A model generated the notes under the pieces. That model was not told the DNA's origin, ran no database searches, and was given only the letters and a program-made list of their open reading frames with translations. From Candidatus Thermochlorobacteriaceae bacterium (GTDB taxonomy: Bacteria > Bacteroidota > Chlorobiia > Chlorobiales > Thermochlorobacteraceae), in NCBI GenBank assembly GCA_029263855.1, contig JAJUFC010000007.1, positions 1 through 64,000 of the forward strand: a stretch of 64,000 nt of DNA, in the 5' to 3' direction. Below, in pieces: positions 61,545-64,000 of the stretch (position 1 is the stretch's first letter; each line of letters begins with the position of its first letter). A program made the translations under genes and the position numbers.

Positions 61545-63002
61545 TCAAGGCACAATCACTGCTCCGCTGAACGCACTTTCGTTGCCGTAACGGTCAATCG
61601 CCGTTAGGTAAAATTGGTCGCCTGATTTGGCTTCAATCGTTGCCGATTCTTCAAACACATTTTGACGAATTGGAACAAGCATCGAGTAACTCGGCTGATA
61701 GATATTTACCCAACGCGCTTCTTTTGGCTTTTTCCATGTGAGTTCAGCCTTGCCATATCGCCACGCCACGCCTTGCACGACGGGCGGCTGTGGATTTGCA
61801 CTGCTCTTCCATTTCATTGGCGGAATCAAGGCATAATCGCTGAACATTTCGTCAAGGTCGGCGATTGAACTGTATGGGTAAAAAATGAACCCTTCTGCAC
61901 CGAACTTTCGGCATAGTTCAACTTGCTTTTTCCATTCTTGTTTGATTGCAGGCTTGTATGTGCCGATTCCGACATAAAGATGCCGAAAGTTTTTGTTCAT
62001 TGCCCAATCGCCGACAAGTTTTTCAAAATCGGGATTGAACTTTCGCGCCTTTCGCTCTTCGTCGGTCGTTGCGCCGATGTGAAAGTAAATCTGCGGCGCA
62101 AGGTAATCGCAGTGCTTGCGCTTTGTCCACTCGCGCGAATCTTGATACACCTCCACCACGCTTTCCATTGCAGGCTCTTTATCGACTTTGCGATAAACGC
62201 CGATGGGCGTAACGCCGAACTTCACAAACGGTTTAATGGCGTGCAAACTGTCGTGAATCATTTTCACAAGCAGGTTGATGTTTTCGCGTCGCCATTCGTG
62301 TTTTGAGCGTTGATTCGGATTGAACTGTCGAAAGAGTTCGTCGTCGGGAAAGTCTTCGGCGAAGGTGGTTTTGTCGGGATAGCGCAGGTAGTCGTCGAGT
62401 TGAATGCCGTCGATGTCGTATCGGCGGGCGAAGTCGGCGATGAGCGTTGCGAGGTAGGCACGCACTTCGGGCTTTGCAGGGTTGAGATAAGCATCTTTGA
62501 GTTTTGGAACATTGCGGGCGCGCGGGTCAATCCAGTCGGGGTGCATTTTCCAAAGCGAGGGATTTTGTTCGGCTTGCTCGGAGGCTTCCTTGCCGCGCAA
62601 AATCATCGTGTTGAACCATGCGTGAAACTCCAAGCCGTATTTGCGCGCGAGGTCAATGGCATGTTGCGTTACATCGTAATTCGGTGACTTGCCTTTGCCT
62701 GCAATGTATTCGTGATAGGGCTCGTAAGGCGACGGATAGAGCACATCGGCACGCACGCGCACTTGAAAGAAAACCGCATTAAACTTCTTTGCTTTCAAAT
62801 CTTTGAAGATGGCATCGAGGTCTGCTTTTTGTTGTTCAGGGTTTGTTGTTTTCGGGAAGTCGATGCCGAAGGCTGTGGTTATCCATGCGCCGCGCAGTTC
62901 GTAGCGGGGTTGCGCCCAAAGCCAAGCCGATAGCGGTTGCATCGCCATCATTAAAAACAAAGCCCGCAAACAAACAGTTCGGAGAATGATAAGCGTTTTC
63001 AA
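61545..63002 (-). CDS. GHL10 glycoside hydrolase (DUF187, DigH-like)
   Basis: 485 residues starting with TTG at 63002; the first ATG (62951) would cut the signal peptide short (LIILRTVCLRALFLMMAM). Matches family GHL10: ELRGAWITTAFGIDFPKT, KFNAVFFQVRVRADVLYPS, DVTQHAIDLARKYGLEFHAWFN, YDIDGIQLDDYLRYPD (catalytic Asp/Glu region), RRENINLLVKMIHDSLH and FGVTPIGVYRKV. The C-terminal FnIII-like end (VVQGVAWRYGKAELTWKKPKE) is common. Bacterial GHL10 proteins such as DigH cleave peptidoglycan denuded of stem peptides. Lipid anchoring is not seen; exported by Sec. Confidence 0.92.
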   Translation of the reverse strand: MKTLIILRTVCLRALFLMMAMQPLSAWLWAQPRYELRGAWITTAFGIDFPKTTNPEQQKADLDAIFKDLKAKKFNAVFFQVRVRADVLYPSPYEPYHEYIAGKGKSPNYDVTQHAIDLARKYGLEFHAWFNTMILRGKEASEQAEQNPSLWKMHPDWIDPRARNVPKLKDAYLNPAKPEVRAYLATLIADFARRYDIDGIQLDDYLRYPDKTTFAEDFPDDELFRQFNPNQRSKHEWRRENINLLVKMIHDSLHAIKPFVKFGVTPIGVYRKVDKEPAMESVVEVYQDSREWTKRKHCDYLAPQIYFHIGATTDEERKARKFNPDFEKLVGDWAMNKNFRHLYVGIGTYKPAIKQEWKKQVELCRKFGAEGFIFYPYSSIADLDEMFSDYALIPPMKWKSSANPQPPVVQGVAWRYGKAELTWKKPKEARWVNIYQPSYSMLVPIRQNVFEESATIEAKSGDQFYLTAIDRYGNESAFSGAVIVP

Positions 63003-63245
63003 AATCGTATCGTCGTTGATTTCATCTCGATTGATTTTGTCATCATTGGTTTCATCGTAATTCGATTTTGTTGTGATTCGGTTTCAAACGCTAAGCATAG
63101 ACTTTAGTGAAAGATGTTAAAACTTATCGGTTTGGGTTCATTTTTTTCCGTTTCAGTCTAAAACATAAGACCCTCGCCGCTTCACCATCGTAACTTCATC
63201 GTCGAAATCTTCAAGCAGTTTTTCAACCAATCACTTTCTACAACC
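63003..63245. other. Divergent promoter region between GHL10 and the efflux adaptor
   Basis: 243 bases with no gene. The left half holds loose, purine-poor repeats of the type GTTTCATC/GATTTTGT. The right half should carry the promoter of the efflux adaptor. No confident -10/-35 or sigma-54 elements were found. Confidence 0.4.
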
Positions 63246-64000
63246 ATGAACTTCTTGAAACCACTTCTCATCACGCTATCGGCACTCGCGCTTCTTGTGT
63301 TTCTTTTGATGTTCAATAAATCGAAGATGGACGCGCAAGCCGAAAGCCCCGTCTCGGAAAAGCCGATTCTCGCTACTGCGATTACGGCGGAAAAACGATT
63401 GCTTACACAATCGATTTCGGGCGTTGGCGCGATTGAAGCACAAAATGATGTTACAATTGTTTCCGAAACGCAAGGAAAGGTAATAAAAGTCTTTGCCGAT
63501 GTCGGCACGAAACTGAGTGCAGGCGATGCCGTTGTGCAGGTTGATTCCGAACTCAAATACGCCGCCTTCGTTGCAGCAGAAGCGCAATTCGAGAAAGCTA
63601 AAAAAGATTTTGAACGCTATCAAGTTCTCTACCGCGAAGGCGGAATCGCCGAAGATGATTTAGAACAAATGCGCCTTACGCTCAAACAAGCCGAAGCCAA
63701 TTTTATCGTTGCAAAACGCCAACACGCCAACGCCACGATTCGCACCCCGATTTCAGGTATTCTAACCGAGCGCAAGTTCAACATCGGCGAGATGATTCAG
63801 CCTGATGCTCTTGTTGCAACAGTGGTGAATACCGCATCCTTAAAAGTGATTGTTTTTATTTCGGAAGCCGACGTGATGAAACTGCGCATCGGCGATGAAG
63901 TGCCGATTGAACTCGACGTTTATCCGACGCATCGCTTCATCGGGAAAATCAAATCCATCAGCGATAAAGCAACCGACGCTGGCAGTTACCGCGTTGAAGT
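63246..64000 (+). CDS. RND efflux periplasmic adaptor (partial; runs off the right edge)
   Basis: 251 residues visible. One N-terminal anchor (FLKPLLITLSALALLVFLLMF), then the lipoyl half (GVGAIEAQNDVTIVSETQGKV ... VGTKLSAGDAVVQVDSEL), a helical hairpin (about 95-150), the second lipoyl half (ATIRTPISGILTERKFNIGEMIQ) and the start of the beta-barrel domain (LKVIVFISEADVMKLRIGDEV). This is the MexA/AcrA-like MFP layout. An RND pump and a TolC-like gene are expected to the right of the window. Confidence 0.9.
   Translation, partial: MNFLKPLLITLSALALLVFLLMFNKSKMDAQAESPVSEKPILATAITAEKRLLTQSISGVGAIEAQNDVTIVSETQGKVIKVFADVGTKLSAGDAVVQVDSELKYAAFVAAEAQFEKAKKDFERYQVLYREGGIAEDDLEQMRLTLKQAEANFIVAKRQHANATIRTPISGILTERKFNIGEMIQPDALVATVVNTASLKVIVFISEADVMKLRIGDEVPIELDVYPTHRFIGKIKSISDKATDAGSYRVE

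Overview
The window reads as a chromosomal segment of a Gram-negative bacterium of the FCB group, most likely Chlorobiota/Ignavibacteria (Chloroherpeton-like). The main evidence is seven proteins that end in, or run into, a type A type IX secretion (T9SS) sorting domain with the NYPNPFNP signature, together with a PorQ/PorV-type outer-membrane protein, many signal-peptidase-II lipoproteins, weak Shine-Dalgarno signals and roughly 50 % GC. No photosynthesis genes are present, so the assignment stays at group level. There are no rRNA genes, CRISPR arrays, prophages or intact insertion sequences. One tRNA-Leu(UAA) is present.

Layout. 1-4137 (minus): a very large secreted beta-solenoid-type protein that runs off the left edge just inside its T9SS domain. 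4485-8867: a voltage-gated-type ion channel, then ComEA-like, PilM-like and orphan histidine kinase genes, then purN. 9085-9350: a nonsense-disrupted remnant of an Rpn/DUF2887-type gene. 9367-13809: a T9SS-secreted subtilase with FG-GAP repeats. 13967-17361: a hypothetical gene and a three-gene lipoprotein operon whose first gene lacks an in-frame start and carries 8-bp repeats at its 5' end. 17630-20695: a T9SS-secreted GH13 amylase. 21964-29817: one long minus-strand operon (HlyD-type adaptor, TonB-like protein, ABC ATPase, two MacB/FtsX permeases, NtrC-type regulator, sensor kinase) with a convincing sigma-54 promoter in front, so it appears to encode its own activator. 30647-34569: two T9SS proteins whose sorting domains are about 97 % identical in DNA, followed by a TPR-HTH regulator.

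36676-46810: mostly metabolism and housekeeping (DUF3108 protein, FadD-like acyl-CoA ligase, ATP-grasp enzyme, tRNA-Leu, metX overlapping a one-domain asparaginase, RNA methyltransferase, prmC, Uma2 nuclease). 46881-53633 (plus): a tight four-gene operon of a CobW/G3E metallochaperone GTPase, a PD40/cytochrome-c protein resembling hydrazine-synthase-alpha-like proteins, a T9SS beta-propeller and a T9SS choice-of-anchor-V-like protein with a CxCH motif, closed by a clear terminator. This is the best candidate for an undescribed system (metal delivery to an exported haem/propeller apparatus). 53773-56035: a TPR protein and a PorQ-like protein. 56047-63002 (minus): housekeeping genes (aspC, small membrane protein, deoxynucleoside kinase, thioredoxin-fold protein, lgt, hisS, ptsN) and a GHL10 glycoside hydrolase. 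From 63246 an RND/HlyD efflux adaptor begins and runs off the right edge.

Together the window describes an envelope-centred lifestyle: degradative enzymes and propeller proteins exported by T9SS, lipoproteins (with lgt itself present), envelope efflux under sigma-54 control, and standard amino-acid, purine and translation genes.
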